From a bacterium (GTDB lineage Bacteria; Deinococcota; Deinococci; Deinococcales; Deinococcaceae): a stretch of 64,000 nt of DNA. Each line of letters opens with the position of its first letter. Within the stretch, counting starts at the first letter, position 1. The position numbers and the translations under genes were made by a program. Of the stretch, positions 25,849-34,276 are shown in pieces. The notes below the pieces were generated by a model that was not told the origin of the DNA, did not search any database, and saw only the letters and a program-made list of their open reading frames with translations. The stretch is taken from the NCBI GenBank assembly GCA_021810505.1, contig JAJZIR010000001.1, positions 372,001 through 436,000 of the forward strand, in the 5' to 3' direction.

Positions 25849-26598
25849 TTAAGATTGCCAGCGCCAGCGCAGCCGGTCGCCCGGCCGCGTCCTGGCCAAC
25901 CAGGCGCCGAGCGCGACCAAGGCAGCACCGACAGCCAAGGCCAGGTGTTCCGCGGGAGCTGCCTGTGCGGAAAAAATCCCCGAGAAAGCCCAGAGCAGGA
26001 CCGCATTGAAAGCTAGATCGCGGTAACGCAGACTCATCACAGCGCCCAGCAGGGCAGCGACCAGGATCAACAGAGACGCCCAGGCCGGACCCGAGGAGTG
26101 TCCCAGCCAGGGGTGCTCCAGCAAGACGATAGTCATGTTGGCGATCGTCGCGACGCTGATCCAGCCCAGATACAGGCTGATGGGGAGCCGAGCCCAGGTC
26201 CCGATTAGGCCAGAGCGCCGCACGAGGAGGTACATCCAGGCCAGAGAGGCGAGCAGGGCGAGCATGATCAGCAAGCTCAAGCCGAGGTGCAGGGTCTGAA
26301 AGGCCAGAAGCCACAACACATTGAGCAGCGAGGTGAGCAAGTAACCGACCCGAAAGCCAGCCAGAGCTGCGCTGCGCTTGCCCAGCTGCACGAAGGCCGC
26401 GGCGCCTAGAGCCAGGTAGATCACCCCCCAGATGGAGAAGGTGAAGCCAGCCGGGGTAAAGGCGCTGAAATATCTATCCGAGACGGCGGCGGAGGTCAGG
26501 CCGACCGGAAGGACTTCGAACAGGGCGTTGCAGGCCACCACCATCAGCCACGCCCCCAAACACGACCAGGCCAAGACTCTTTCTGTCCGGGTATCCAT
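25849..26598 (-). CDS. TspO/MBR-family-like membrane protein
   Basis: Integral membrane protein of 249 residues with about seven hydrophobic helices. The signature FTPAGFTFSIWGVIYLALGAAAF and LLTSLLNVLWLLAFQ resemble the tryptophan-rich sensory/TspO relatives of ~240-260 residues, longer than classical 5-helix TspO. The family binds porphyrins or other hydrophobic ligands; the actual role here is unknown. It stands alone with its own leaderless promoter. Confidence 0.65.
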   Translation of the reverse strand: MDTRTERVLAWSCLGAWLMVVACNALFEVLPVGLTSAAVSDRYFSAFTPAGFTFSIWGVIYLALGAAAFVQLGKRSAALAGFRVGYLLTSLLNVLWLLAFQTLHLGLSLLIMLALLASLAWMYLLVRRSGLIGTWARLPISLYLGWISVATIANMTIVLLEHPWLGHSSGPAWASLLILVAALLGAVMSLRYRDLAFNAVLLWAFSGIFSAQAAPAEHLALAVGAALVALGAWLARTRPGDRLRWRWQS

Positions 26599-26605
26599 GG
26601 GAATC

Positions 26606-26611
26606 AGTCTA
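26606..26611 (-). promoter_or_regulatory. -10 box of leaderless tspO-like gene
   Basis: TAGACT on the minus strand, 7 nt before ATG 26598. Confidence 0.55.
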
Positions 26612-26673
26612 GAAAGTCGGGGGCACCGCGGTTGTCAGCGATCTTACCAACCGGTTAACCAGCTAGGCAGCCA

Positions 26674-27174
26674 TCAGCGCGGGCTGCCGGCCGCGTGCGC
26701 ATTTACGAAAGCATCCAGGCCGACGTCGTAGTGCACCAAGTAGGCCTGGGTGTCCAGCAGCACCCGCCCGTGGCCAGTGCGAGCGACGACTCCCTGCAGC
26801 GCACCGGACTCCACCTCCTGGACCAGGTCGCCGTGGTACCGCCCCAGCGTCAGGAGGTGGTCCGTGCCAGCCAGCTGGGTCAATCGGTAGGGTGTCCCGT
26901 GGATCACCAGCTGCCAAGACAGCGAGCGCTCGTGGACGTCGTAGCGGACTGTGACCCGGCTGGCCTTCAGCGCAGGCAAGCCTGCGGCCCAGATGATCTC
27001 CGTGCGGAAGGCGGAGACGGCCACCTTGGAAGTCGATTGGTCATCGTAGCTCCCCGCGGCGACCGAGAGGACGCGCTGGGTAAGCCTGGGAATCGCTGAT
27101 CCGGAGCAGCCCACCAAGACCCAGAGCAGGCTCAACACCAGCCAGGCACGGCTAAAGCGCGATGAGCCAGGCAT
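26674..27174 (-). CDS. Hypothetical lipoprotein
   Basis: Not recognised. 166 residues beginning with a hydrophobic signal (AWLVLSLLWVLVGC) and a lipobox LVGC|S, so the mature protein should start with a lipidated Cys about residue 23. The rest looks soluble and mostly beta (VTVRYDVHERSLSWQLVIHGTPYRL). Its start overlaps the end of the site-2 protease gene by 23 nt, so it is the last gene of that envelope cluster. Confidence 0.7.
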   Translation of the reverse strand: MPGSSRFSRAWLVLSLLWVLVGCSGSAIPRLTQRVLSVAAGSYDDQSTSKVAVSAFRTEIIWAAGLPALKASRVTVRYDVHERSLSWQLVIHGTPYRLTQLAGTDHLLTLGRYHGDLVQEVESGALQGVVARTGHGRVLLDTQAYLVHYDVGLDAFVNAHAAGSPR

Positions 27175-27757
27175 AGAGACCTCCCTGAACAGCTCCGATC
27201 AAGCGTTGGATGGGAACCAACAACAGGATCAAGGCTAGGTAGAATACTAAAACCGGCAAGGTGGTATTGCGCAGCCGTAGGCCCAGCGGGCCCGGGATCA
27301 GAGCAGCCAAGATGTGGCTCCCATCCAGCGGGGGGATGGGCAAGGCGTTGAAGACAGCCAGCGCCACGTTGATGGCAAAAATGTACTGCAGACCCACCAC
27401 CAGCCAGCGCGAGAATGGCAGTACCCGGATCAGGAAGACAGCCAGCAGGGCAAGAATCAGGTTAACGACGATCCCAGCGACGCTGACTGCCAAAAAAGAC
27501 CAGCGGTAACGATAGAGCTGTGGCTGGGTGATCACTGGCCTGGCATAGCCGAAACCGACCAGCAAGAGCAGCAGGGTACCGAACAGGTCGAGATGGCGCA
27601 GCGGGTTCAGGGTTATCCGCCCGAGTTGCCTGGGCGTAGGGTCCCCGCTCCAGTCAGCCACCAGGGCGTGTCCGAGCTCGTGCAGCACCAGAGACATCAA
27701 CAAGACCGCCGCCACCAGCAGGCCGAGCAGGGGATTTTGAACGATCAGCTGAAGCAC
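27152..27757 (-). CDS. Site-2 protease family (M50) zinc metalloprotease
   Basis: Intramembrane zinc protease, 201 residues, about five to six helices. Seen: zinc-binding HELGH (H26, E27, H30) in the first helix region, the NPLRHLDLFGT segment, and the third ligand Asp in NALPIPPLDGSHIL (D145). This is the compact SpoIVFB/Rip-like type without PDZ. GTG start overlaps the stop of the degenerate paralogue (TAGTG). Substrate unknown; candidates are membrane-bound regulators or the neighbouring envelope proteins. Confidence 0.9.
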   Translation of the reverse strand: MLQLIVQNPLLGLLVAAVLLMSLVLHELGHALVADWSGDPTPRQLGRITLNPLRHLDLFGTLLLLLVGFGYARPVITQPQLYRYRWSFLAVSVAGIVVNLILALLAVFLIRVLPFSRWLVVGLQYIFAINVALAVFNALPIPPLDGSHILAALIPGPLGLRLRNTTLPVLVFYLALILLLVPIQRLIGAVQGGLYAWLIAL

Positions 27758-28419
27758 TAGAGAGCAAGCCCCCCGATGAGGTGGTAGATACCCCCCAGAA
27801 TAGCCGTGGAGATCAGCTGGAGCACGCCGGTGAGCGAGAGCAACAAGAACAAGATCAGGATGACCCAGGGGCCAGCCTGGGAAAGCTGGTCCAGAGCGCG
27901 CCGCACCGAAAAGCTCCCCACGGCATAGAGCGCTTTGCCCCCATCCAGCATGGGAAGAGGGACCAAGAAGATGACCGCTTGGATCACCGCCTGGCTGGCA
28001 CCGCCGCTGAGGCCGACCACCACCGCGGCCAGGCCGGGCAAGCCGGTCGCGATCAGCTGCGCCAGGAGGAGGAGCACCAGCGCCCAGACCAGCAAGGTCA
28101 ACACACCGCTGAGCCAGACCCAGGCTGCGCTGCGCTCGCGCCCCCGCAGCGATCTGGCGTTGAGGGGGATAGACCGGGGCAGAAGGAACCCGATCAGGAA
28201 ATACCAGAGCAGCGAGAAGAGATCGAAGTGGGTTTGGGGATCGGTCCGGAGAAACCCGCTCCGCCGAGCCGAGCCATCCCCCAGCCAGTCAGCCAGGGCG
28301 GCCTGGACCATGTTGTGCAGGACCATCCCGAAGAGCAAAGAAACGACTTCGACCAGGAAGGCCAGAGGATCGCGGAACAGCAGCAGGAGCGGTCCAAAAA
28401 ACAAGGCTTTCTCCCCCAA
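27757..28419 (-). CDS. Catalytically degenerate site-2 protease paralogue
   Basis: 220-residue membrane protein aligning with its downstream neighbour: VLHNMVQAALADWLGDGSA against VLHELGHALVADWSGDPTP, then THFDLFSLLWYFLIGF against RHLDLFGTLLLLLVGF, and PLPMLDGGKAL against PIPPLDGSHIL. The catalytic motif HELGH has become HNMVQ, losing the Glu and second His while keeping the first His and D159. Predicted to be inactive, perhaps a partner or adaptor of the active protease. TTG start at 28419; TTG 28404 after GGGGGAG is an alternative. Confidence 0.82.
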   Translation of the reverse strand: MGEKALFFGPLLLLFRDPLAFLVEVVSLLFGMVLHNMVQAALADWLGDGSARRSGFLRTDPQTHFDLFSLLWYFLIGFLLPRSIPLNARSLRGRERSAAWVWLSGVLTLLVWALVLLLLAQLIATGLPGLAAVVVGLSGGASQAVIQAVIFLVPLPMLDGGKALYAVGSFSVRRALDQLSQAGPWVILILFLLLSLTGVLQLISTAILGGIYHLIGGLAL

Positions 28420-28454
28420 TCCCAGCGGCAGCGGAGCGGCACACCGCGGCTAAT

Positions 28455-29435
28455 CTAGCACGGAGCAGCCCGGCCAGGGTTCAGGCAGTGCCAGAAATCC
28501 CTCTCCTGACCGCGATAAAACCTAGGCACCTCTTGGCTGGCCAGGCGCACCGCCGCCTGGGGGATCCCCCAAGCGCGCAGCTGCTGCTCCGCCAGCCGAG
28601 CAGGCTGACAGCGGACCCAGAGCGCCAGGTAGACAGTCCGGGATACGCCGTAGACCAGCCGGCGGGCGTCAGCCCTGAGCAGGGGGCCGACGCGGGAGAC
28701 CGCAAAGGGCCAAGGTAAGCGCAAGGCCCAGCGGCGCAGCTGCAAGAAGACATCACCTGGCTGGAATTCGCTGAAAATCGCCTGCCAGTGGGCGGAGTAG
28801 CGGGGATCTGCGAGCAGCTGAAGGTCTCCCTCGGCTGCCGCGGCCAGCTCGCCAGCGGCCAGCGACAGGCCCAACCGGCTGGCTAACCGCGCCGCGCGGA
28901 TCACCCGGGCTGGGTCCTCCCGGTAGCTCCCAGAGTGCACGCTGCGCAAGCATTTCCAGGCTAGATCAGCTCTGCCCCCAAAAGGGTCTTGGAGCTGGCT
29001 GGCCTCCAGCGGCCAATCCAGGCGCAGGGCGATGGCGTTGACCGTAAAATCTCGCCGCCGGAGATCGTCGAGCAGGGAGCCCGCCTCGGTCACCGGGCGC
29101 GCCCCAGGAGTAGGGTAGAACTCCTTGCGGCAACCGACCAAATCCAGGTGCCCCAGGCCAGGAACGTCCAAGCGTGCCGTCCGAGTATCGGGCCAGGTCT
29201 GAACCTGCACCACCCGATCGAGCCAGGTCGCCGCGATACGCCGGGCGACCTGGCCCGGATCAACCCCCTCGATCGCTACGTCGAGGTGCTTGGGTGTTCT
29301 CCGCGCGCAAGCATCGCGGACAGCGCCCCCTACCAAGTACAGCGCGGTGCCCTCGGTAGAAGCCAACCAGGCCAGGCTCTCTAGGAGAACCCTCTGGCCT
29401 GGCCGCAAAGATTCCACCAAAGAGCGAATCTCCAC
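28455..29435 (-). CDS. tRNA nucleotidyltransferase / poly(A) polymerase family protein
   Basis: Class II nucleotidyltransferase acting on tRNA 3' ends. 326 residues, short for a full CCA-adding enzyme. Seen: LVGGAVRDA, the metal-binding pair in KHLDVAIEG, RRRDFTVNAIALRLD, DPFGGRADL, and the basic helix EDPARVIRAARLASRLGLSL. In Deinococcus the CC- and A-adding activities are known to reside in two separate proteins, so this could be one of the two; which one cannot be told. GTG start, 11 nt after htrA. Confidence 0.85.
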   Translation of the reverse strand: MEIRSLVESLRPGQRVLLESLAWLASTEGTALYLVGGAVRDACARRTPKHLDVAIEGVDPGQVARRIAATWLDRVVQVQTWPDTRTARLDVPGLGHLDLVGCRKEFYPTPGARPVTEAGSLLDDLRRRDFTVNAIALRLDWPLEASQLQDPFGGRADLAWKCLRSVHSGSYREDPARVIRAARLASRLGLSLAAGELAAAAEGDLQLLADPRYSAHWQAIFSEFQPGDVFLQLRRWALRLPWPFAVSRVGPLLRADARRLVYGVSRTVYLALWVRCQPARLAEQQLRAWGIPQAAVRLASQEVPRFYRGQERDFWHCLNPGRAAPC

Positions 29436-29446
29436 CTAGTTCGGCG

Positions 29447-30661
29447 TCACTGGGTGCTCCCGATCGGAAAGAGCTTGACGTCCACGGTAATAGCTTTGCC
29501 GTTGCGGATGATCCCCAGGCGGACAGTCTGACCAAAATTATCGGCCAAGAGCGCGTCCTGCAGGTCGCGGGCGCGGCGCACCGGCTGGCCGTTGATGCTG
29601 ACGATGACATCCCCCCCGATCGGGATCTGGCCGTCCACAGTGTTGCGGATCAAACTGGCACCTTGGATCCCCGCCTGGGCAGCTGGGCTGCCGCTGAGCA
29701 CCTTGACCACCAGCTCACCCTGCTGCGGCAGGTTCAGAGCCCGCTTGACATTGCTGGAGAGGTTTCTGAGCGAGATGATCTGCACGCCCAGCTCAGGGGT
29801 GTGGATGGTCTGACCCGCCTCGAGCCGGGGGAGCAGGGTTTTGGCCACATTGATCGGGATGGCAAAGCCCAAGCCAGCCGACTGGGCAGTGCCCGAGCCA
29901 CCAGGGGCCACGATCTGGGTATTGATCCCGATCACCTCGCCGGCGCTGTCCAGCAGAGGTCCTCCGGAATTCCCCGGATTGATGGGGGCGTCGGTCTGGA
30001 TCGCTTTTTGAGGGATCCCTCGTACGCCGGTAGGGATCACGCGGTTGACCGCGGAGACAATACCCTGCGTCACCGTGAAGGCCAGGTCAAAGGGGTTGCC
30101 CATGGCGATGGCCTTCTGGCCCACCTGGATCTTGGCGCTATTGCCCAAAACCATCGGAGTGATCAAGTTCTTGGGGACGCCGAGGACGCGGATGAGCGCC
30201 AGATCGTAATCGGGCGCCGTACCGATCACCTTGGCCTTGTATGTCGCCGAGCTGTCCGGAAGTTTGACGGTGATCTTCTGGGCGCCCGCGACGACGTGGT
30301 AGTTCGTGAGGACGTCCCCGGCCTTATTGATGAAGAAGCCGGACCCCGTCCCCTGGATGATCTCCGAAGGCTGCGAGCCGAAGAGCTGCGATGCGGGGTT
30401 GCTGAAGCTGGGCGATGACTGGGAGATGGTGGAGACGTAGACGACGCCGTTGCGGAAGGTCTTGACGATATCTACGGTGTTCTGCTCACTGGTGAGCAGC
30501 TGGCCACCGTTGAGCGGCTTGAAGCCGCTAGATTGTGGGGTCTGGTAGTAGGTCCCTGCCGGCGTACCCTTGGCGACTCCGAAGGGTGCCAGGCCGTGGA
30601 ACAGCGCCGCACCGACGGCCATCCCTACGATCAGCGAAACCACTGCGGTTGTTCGGTTCAT
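29447..30661 (-). CDS. HtrA/DegP-like serine protease with PDZ domain
   Basis: Envelope quality-control protease. 404 residues from ATG 30661, which has a strong AGGAGGAA ribosome-binding site; the longer frame to 30715 lacks support. Seen: signal anchor (TAVVSLIVGMAVGAALFHG), trypsin-like domain with catalytic His in TNYHVVAGA (H122), Asp in PDYDLALIRV (D153), Ser in NPGNSGGPLLD (S232), and a C-terminal PDZ domain (ELGVQIISLRNLSSNV... DVIVSINGQPVRRARDL). Heads the cluster with the tRNA nucleotidyltransferase and two M50-type proteins. Confidence 0.96.
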   Translation of the reverse strand: MNRTTAVVSLIVGMAVGAALFHGLAPFGVAKGTPAGTYYQTPQSSGFKPLNGGQLLTSEQNTVDIVKTFRNGVVYVSTISQSSPSFSNPASQLFGSQPSEIIQGTGSGFFINKAGDVLTNYHVVAGAQKITVKLPDSSATYKAKVIGTAPDYDLALIRVLGVPKNLITPMVLGNSAKIQVGQKAIAMGNPFDLAFTVTQGIVSAVNRVIPTGVRGIPQKAIQTDAPINPGNSGGPLLDSAGEVIGINTQIVAPGGSGTAQSAGLGFAIPINVAKTLLPRLEAGQTIHTPELGVQIISLRNLSSNVKRALNLPQQGELVVKVLSGSPAAQAGIQGASLIRNTVDGQIPIGGDVIVSINGQPVRRARDLQDALLADNFGQTVRLGIIRNGKAITVDVKLFPIGSTQ

Positions 30662-30785
30662 CGAGTTCCTCCTCGCCGGCCTACTCCCGCTGGGAGGTTC
30701 CGGTCTCGGATTCATGATGCCGGAGAGCCATGATCAGGGCGTGAACCGGTGGTGGCCTTGATGAGAATGGCTGCTGTTCCAGACG

Positions 30786-30810
30786 AAAAAACTTCAGGGC
30801 TCTTCCTGAA
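30786..30810 (-). terminator. Intrinsic terminator after the B12-binding protein gene
   Basis: Minus strand: TTCAGG (30810-30805), loop, CCTGAA (30798-30793), then G and TTTTTT. The hairpin contains the last codons and the stop codon of the gene, so the terminator is embedded in the coding end. Confidence 0.85.
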
Positions 30811-31231
30811 ACTCCTCGGCCCTACGCTTCTCGGCGACCGCTTGGCGCAGCCAATTCACCGGATCTTGCGAGGAGCCTCCAGGGGTGAACACCGCCGCCA
30901 CCCCCAGCTCTTTCAGGACCGGCAAGTCCGCGGCGGGGATGATCCCACCCCCGAAGAGCAGGACATCTGAAGCGCCCTGAGCGTCGAGGAGCGAGCGCAC
31001 AGCCTGGAAATGATGCACGTGGGCGCCGGAGAGAACCGAGAGGCCGACCGCGTCGACATCTTCTTGGAGAGCAGCGGCCACGATCATCTCGGCGGTCTGG
31101 CGGAGGCCGGTATAGATCACCTCCATGCCGGCGTCTCGGAGGGCACGGGCGACGATCCGGGCTCCCCGGTCATGTCCGTCCAAGCCAGGCTTGGCGATGA
31201 GCACGCGGATCGGCCGCTGGGCAAGGGTCAT
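30794..31231 (-). CDS. Methylmalonyl-CoA mutase small (B12-binding) subunit
   Basis: Binds adenosylcobalamin for the mutase reaction between methylmalonyl-CoA and succinyl-CoA. 145 residues, just the cobalamin-binding domain. Seen: the DxHxxG base-off motif in [28 protein letters not shown], and [28 protein letters not shown]. Its catalytic partner is almost certainly the stand-alone alpha subunit at 48.0 kb, 17 kb away on the other strand. Leaderless promoter; divergent from trpS. Confidence 0.93.
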   Translation of the reverse strand: MTLAQRPIRVLIAKPGLDGHDRGARIVARALRDAGMEVIYTGLRQTAEMIVAAALQEDVDAVGLSVLSGAHVHHFQAVRSLLDAQGASDVLLFGGGIIPAADLPVLKELGVAAVFTPGGSSQDPVNWLRQAVAEKRRAEEFQEEP

Positions 31232-31237
31232 GCCTAA

Positions 31238-31243
31238 AGTCTA
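31238..31243 (-). promoter_or_regulatory. -10 box of B12-binding protein gene
   Basis: TAGACT on the minus strand, 6 nt before ATG 31231. Lies only 12 bp from the opposing trpS -10 box. Confidence 0.6.
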
Positions 31244-31255
31244 CCTTGAGGCCTC

Positions 31256-31261
31256 TATACT
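31256..31261 (+). promoter_or_regulatory. -10 box of trpS
   Basis: TATACT, 6 nt before GTG 31268; leaderless arrangement facing away from the B12-binding protein promoter. Confidence 0.6.
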
Positions 31262-31267
31262 GTCCTG

Positions 31268-32275
31268 GTGACCCGCGCCTTCTCGGGCATCCAGCCCACC
31301 GGAGATATCCACATCGGCAACTACTTCGGCGCCATCCAGAACTGGGTCGAGCTAGGCCGCCGCCTAGGCAAACAAGCCCTGTTCTGCATCGTGGATTATC
31401 ACGCCATCACCATCCCCTACCGCGCCGAGGAGCTCGCAGACAGAACCTTCGAAGCTGCCCTGGTCAATCTAGCTGCCGGCTTAGATCCGGCGCAGACCAC
31501 GCTCTTCGTCCAGAGCTCCGTGCCCGCCCACACCGAGCTGACCTGGATCCTGCTGACCCAGACCCCTCTAGGTGACCTGGAGAGGATGACCCAGTTCAAG
31601 GACAAATCCGGGCAGCACAGCGTCCTGACCGGCCTGCTGGCCTATCCGGCGCTGATGGCCGCGGACATCTTGCTGTACCGAGCCGACACCATCCCGGTCG
31701 GCGAGGACCAAGACCAGCACCTGGAATTGACCCGAGAGGTCGCCCGGCGCTTCAACTTCCTCTATGGCGAAACTTTCCCGGAACCCCGGGCCCTGCACAC
31801 CGAAAAGGCGCTGAGGGTCCCCGGCACCGACGGCCAGAGCAAGATGAGCAAGTCCAAGGGGAATACCATCGGGGTGCTGGAGAGCCCCGGTCAGATAGCC
31901 CAAAAGCTGCGGCTGACCCCCACCGACCCCGCCAGGGTGCGCCGCAGCGACCCGGGAGATCCAGGGCGCTGCACTATCTACACCTACCACCAGCTATTCA
32001 GCACCGACGCGACCGTCCAGATGGTGAATTGGGAGTGCCGCCGCGCTGGGATCGGCTGCAGCGACTGCAAAGCGCTGCTCTTGCGGGGAATCGAGCGGGA
32101 GCTCACCCCGCTCCAACAACGGGCAGCCGAGCTGCGCCGCCAGCCCGACCAAGTCCACCAGGCGCTGGAGCAGGGCAGGCGCGAAGCGGCAGCTCTGGCC
32201 GAACCCACGCTCGAAGAAGTGCGCAGCAGGATCGGGCTCTACGGGGCCAAGCGAACTAGCTCCGGGCTGCAGTGA
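31268..32275 (+). CDS. trpS: Tryptophanyl-tRNA synthetase
   Basis: Charges tRNA-Trp. 335 residues, class I. Seen: HIGH-type PTGDIHIGNYFGAI, LFVQSSVPAHTELTW, the AMP/Trp pocket GEDQDQHLELTREVA, and KMSKS in SKMSKSKGNTIGVL. A C-terminal extension carries cysteines (CRRAGIGCSDCK) typical of the non-E. coli subgroup, a possible metal site. The stop overlaps the scpA-like GTG. The only tRNA-Trp in the window is at 63.0 kb. Confidence 0.97.
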   Translation: MTRAFSGIQPTGDIHIGNYFGAIQNWVELGRRLGKQALFCIVDYHAITIPYRAEELADRTFEAALVNLAAGLDPAQTTLFVQSSVPAHTELTWILLTQTPLGDLERMTQFKDKSGQHSVLTGLLAYPALMAADILLYRADTIPVGEDQDQHLELTREVARRFNFLYGETFPEPRALHTEKALRVPGTDGQSKMSKSKGNTIGVLESPGQIAQKLRLTPTDPARVRRSDPGDPGRCTIYTYHQLFSTDATVQMVNWECRRAGIGCSDCKALLLRGIERELTPLQQRAAELRRQPDQVHQALEQGRREAAALAEPTLEEVRSRIGLYGAKRTSSGLQ

Positions 32276-33024
32276 CCCAGAGCCTCCAGCTCACCTGGCC
32301 GGGCTTCTCAGGAAATCTCTGGGATCTGGCCAAGGCCCTGCGCCGCGGCCAGGTCAGGCCGGAGAGCTTTCCAGCCGCCGAGTTCGGAGCAGCGGTCCTG
32401 GAGCACTTTCAGCAGCTCGGGCTGCAACTGGATCAGGCCAGCCTGCTGCTCCACGCGGCTGCCCAAGTGGTAGCGCTGCAGTGCGCCCTCCTGAGCGGGC
32501 AGAGGGGAGCGCCAGAAAACCCGGAGGAGGAGGCGCCCTGGACGCGAGCGCAGCGGCTGGCCGAGCTGGAGGACCTAGCCCTCCAGCTCGGCCACATCCA
32601 GCAGCAGCGGGCCGCCGTCCTCCCCGCCCGGCTGCACGCCGCTGCGGGGATGGAGGCCAGGCGCCCTCCCCAGGAATCCGCGCAGAAGCTAGCCCTGACG
32701 GCCAGGACAGCCAGGCGGACAGTCCAGCTGGAATGGACCGGCGAGGAGCGCTGGACAGTCGCCCAGGCCCTCACCGCACTGCGCCGACACCTGCGGGGAG
32801 GGAGCCGGCGGATCAGCGAGCTGGCCGGCCGTTGGGACCAGGTCTGTCTCTACCTGGCAGCTACCCTAGAGGGGGTTCGGCAAGGCTGGCTGCGCGCCGA
32901 GCAGCTCCCAGAAGACCTGCGCGTCACCTTAGTCCCTCCGGGGATCCCTGGCCCCGCAGGTCAATCACCCGAATCCCAGCCCGCTCCACCTGCCCCTGCA
33001 ACGACGTCGCCGACGTGCCGGTGA
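32272..33024 (+). CDS. scpA: Segregation and condensation protein A-like
   Basis: Kleisin of the Smc-ScpAB chromosome condensation complex, in a divergent form. 250 residues. Seen: an N-terminal helical domain ([25 protein letters not shown]... [24 protein letters not shown]) corresponding to the usual ScpA start, an Ala/Arg-rich middle, and a C-terminal winged-helix-like part ([27 protein letters not shown]). The last ~30 residues are Pro-rich and encoded antisense to the converging CBS gene (101-nt overlap), so they are probably unstructured. GTG start overlaps trpS stop. ScpB is not in the window. Confidence 0.65.
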   Translation: MTQSLQLTWPGFSGNLWDLAKALRRGQVRPESFPAAEFGAAVLEHFQQLGLQLDQASLLLHAAAQVVALQCALLSGQRGAPENPEEEAPWTRAQRLAELEDLALQLGHIQQQRAAVLPARLHAAAGMEARRPPQESAQKLALTARTARRTVQLEWTGEERWTVAQALTALRRHLRGGSRRISELAGRWDQVCLYLAATLEGVRQGWLRAEQLPEDLRVTLVPPGIPGPAGQSPESQPAPPAPATTSPTCR

Positions 33025-33583
33025 CCCTGAGCACGAAGCGCCTCCACGGGCCGCTCGGCTCTACCCCAGACGTCGCCACCGAGACCACGTTGCCGGGGAG
33101 GATAGCCTGGAGCACCCGGTCCAAGCCCCCAGGAACGTCTGGGACGTCTACCGTCAGGCGGATCCCCCCTTCAGTTAGGCCGAAGATAGCCGTGAACGCC
33201 CTCAAAACGTCGGTGATGGTGATCATCCCGACCAATGCACGCCCCCGGAGGACCGGCATCCCACCGATCTTGTACTCTTGCAACCGCAGAGCGATATCTT
33301 CCATCAGCTCATCGGCTTGGGCAGTAATCAGCGGCCTGCTCATGACTTCGCTGACCTTGAGCTTGGAGAGCAAGTAGTTGAGTTCCCAGACGGACAGGGT
33401 GGTTGCCTTACCGGGCATGGCGTCCTTCAGGTCCTTGTCCGTGACGATCCCAACCACTTCTCCGCCCGACACCACCGGCAAGCGGCGAAACCCCTTATCC
33501 GCTAGGACCTTGAGAGCCTCCAGGACCGGGGTCTCTGGCGTGATCGTCTCCGGATCGGAACTCATCCAGTCTCTCACCCACAC
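32924..33583 (-). CDS. CBS-domain pair protein with ACT-like C-terminus
   Basis: AcuB-like regulatory protein of 219 residues. Two CBS repeats ([36 protein letters not shown] and [36 protein letters not shown]) that would bind adenine nucleotides, then an ACT-like fold ([23 protein letters not shown]). GTG start behind GGGAGG. Regulatory target unknown. Its 3' end overlaps that of scpA by 101 nt. Confidence 0.85.
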   Translation of the reverse strand: MWVRDWMSSDPETITPETPVLEALKVLADKGFRRLPVVSGGEVVGIVTDKDLKDAMPGKATTLSVWELNYLLSKLKVSEVMSRPLITAQADELMEDIALRLQEYKIGGMPVLRGRALVGMITITDVLRAFTAIFGLTEGGIRLTVDVPDVPGGLDRVLQAILPGNVVSVATSGVEPSGPWRRFVLRVTGTSATSLQGQVERAGIRVIDLRGQGSPEGLR

Positions 33584-33669
33584 GGGCTACCTCCCTGCCT
33601 CAGCGGTGCGCTGGGCCCAGAGTGCATTGTAGCGTCCCTAGATTTCACACAGCTCAGAGCTGGCCGTGC

Positions 33670-33675
33670 TACTTT
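33670..33675 (+). promoter_or_regulatory. -10 box of the ompH-like gene
   Basis: TACTTT, 6 nt before GTG 33682. Its position is the main reason for choosing that start. Confidence 0.5.
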
Positions 33676-33681
33676 TCTGGC

Positions 33682-34188
33682 GTGACCTTGTCCAAGTTAG
33701 ATGTAACCAAGCTTTCCCTGTCCCTCCTAGCCGTAGGGGCTCTCCTGTCCTTGCACTTAGACGCGCAGAACCCCCCGCAAAAGGTCGGTTTTGTCGACGT
33801 ACAGAAAGTGATCGCCTCCTTTTCCCAAGGCAAAAAGTTCAATACCCTCGACAGCCAGGCGCAAGCGGCTCTAGCCCCGCTCAAGAAACAGGTCACTGCG
33901 CTACAGGCCAAGATTCAAGGTGGCCAAGCGACAGCCCAAGACCAGCAGAACCTCAACACAGCCATCAGCACCTACCAGACTGCCCTCAAAAAGTGGCAGG
34001 CCAAGCTCAATGCCGCCTACGCGCCCGTGGCAAAGGCCATCGACAAAGCAGTCCGGGCGGTTGCCCCCCAGCAGGGCTTCAGTATCATCATGAACGCAGA
34101 TATCGCAGCCAGCAGCCATCTAGTGATCTACGCCAACTCGCAGTCTACCGACCTCACCCAGGCGGTGATCAGCCAAGTCAACAAGTGA
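33682..34188 (+). CDS. OmpH/Skp-family periplasmic chaperone
   Basis: Periplasmic chaperone of the Skp/OmpH type, which holds outer-membrane proteins. 168 residues from GTG 33682. Seen: signal peptide (LSLSLLAVGALLSLHLDA, likely cut before QNPPQ), then the family start KVGFVDVQKVIASFSQGKKF. A long coiled coil of Ala/Gln/Lys follows (residues ~50-115), then the conserved end KAIDKAVRAVAPQQGFSIIMN. Argues for an outer membrane. It lies directly before the speA leader. Confidence 0.85.
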   Translation: MTLSKLDVTKLSLSLLAVGALLSLHLDAQNPPQKVGFVDVQKVIASFSQGKKFNTLDSQAQAALAPLKKQVTALQAKIQGGQATAQDQQNLNTAISTYQTALKKWQAKLNAAYAPVAKAIDKAVRAVAPQQGFSIIMNADIAASSHLVIYANSQSTDLTQAVISQVNK

Positions 34189-34204
34189 TCGGAAAATGCT
34201 TTGT

Positions 34205-34210
34205 TAGACT
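34205..34210 (+). promoter_or_regulatory. -10 box before the speA leader ORF
   Basis: TAGACT, 6 nt before GTG 34217, which opens a 19-codon ORF rather than speA itself. Confidence 0.55.
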
Positions 34211-34216
34211 GGGCAG

Positions 34217-34276
34217 GTGGCCCGTCCCTTACCCTTCCGAGTTCCCCTTAGATCGCGCGCCCTGAAAGACGCGTGA
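34217..34276 (+). CDS. Arg-rich leader peptide coupled to speA
   Basis: 19 codons starting with GTG 34217 and reading MARPLPFRVPLRSRALKDA. The TGA overlaps the speA GTG (GTGA). A -10 box sits at the leaderless distance before it, so the transcript very probably begins with this ORF. Four of 19 codons are Arg, including one AGA. Translation of speA would then depend on ribosomes terminating here, a plausible way to sense arginine. Seen: ORF, overlap, promoter spacing. Inferred: regulation. Confidence 0.5.
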   Translation: MARPLPFRVPLRSRALKDA

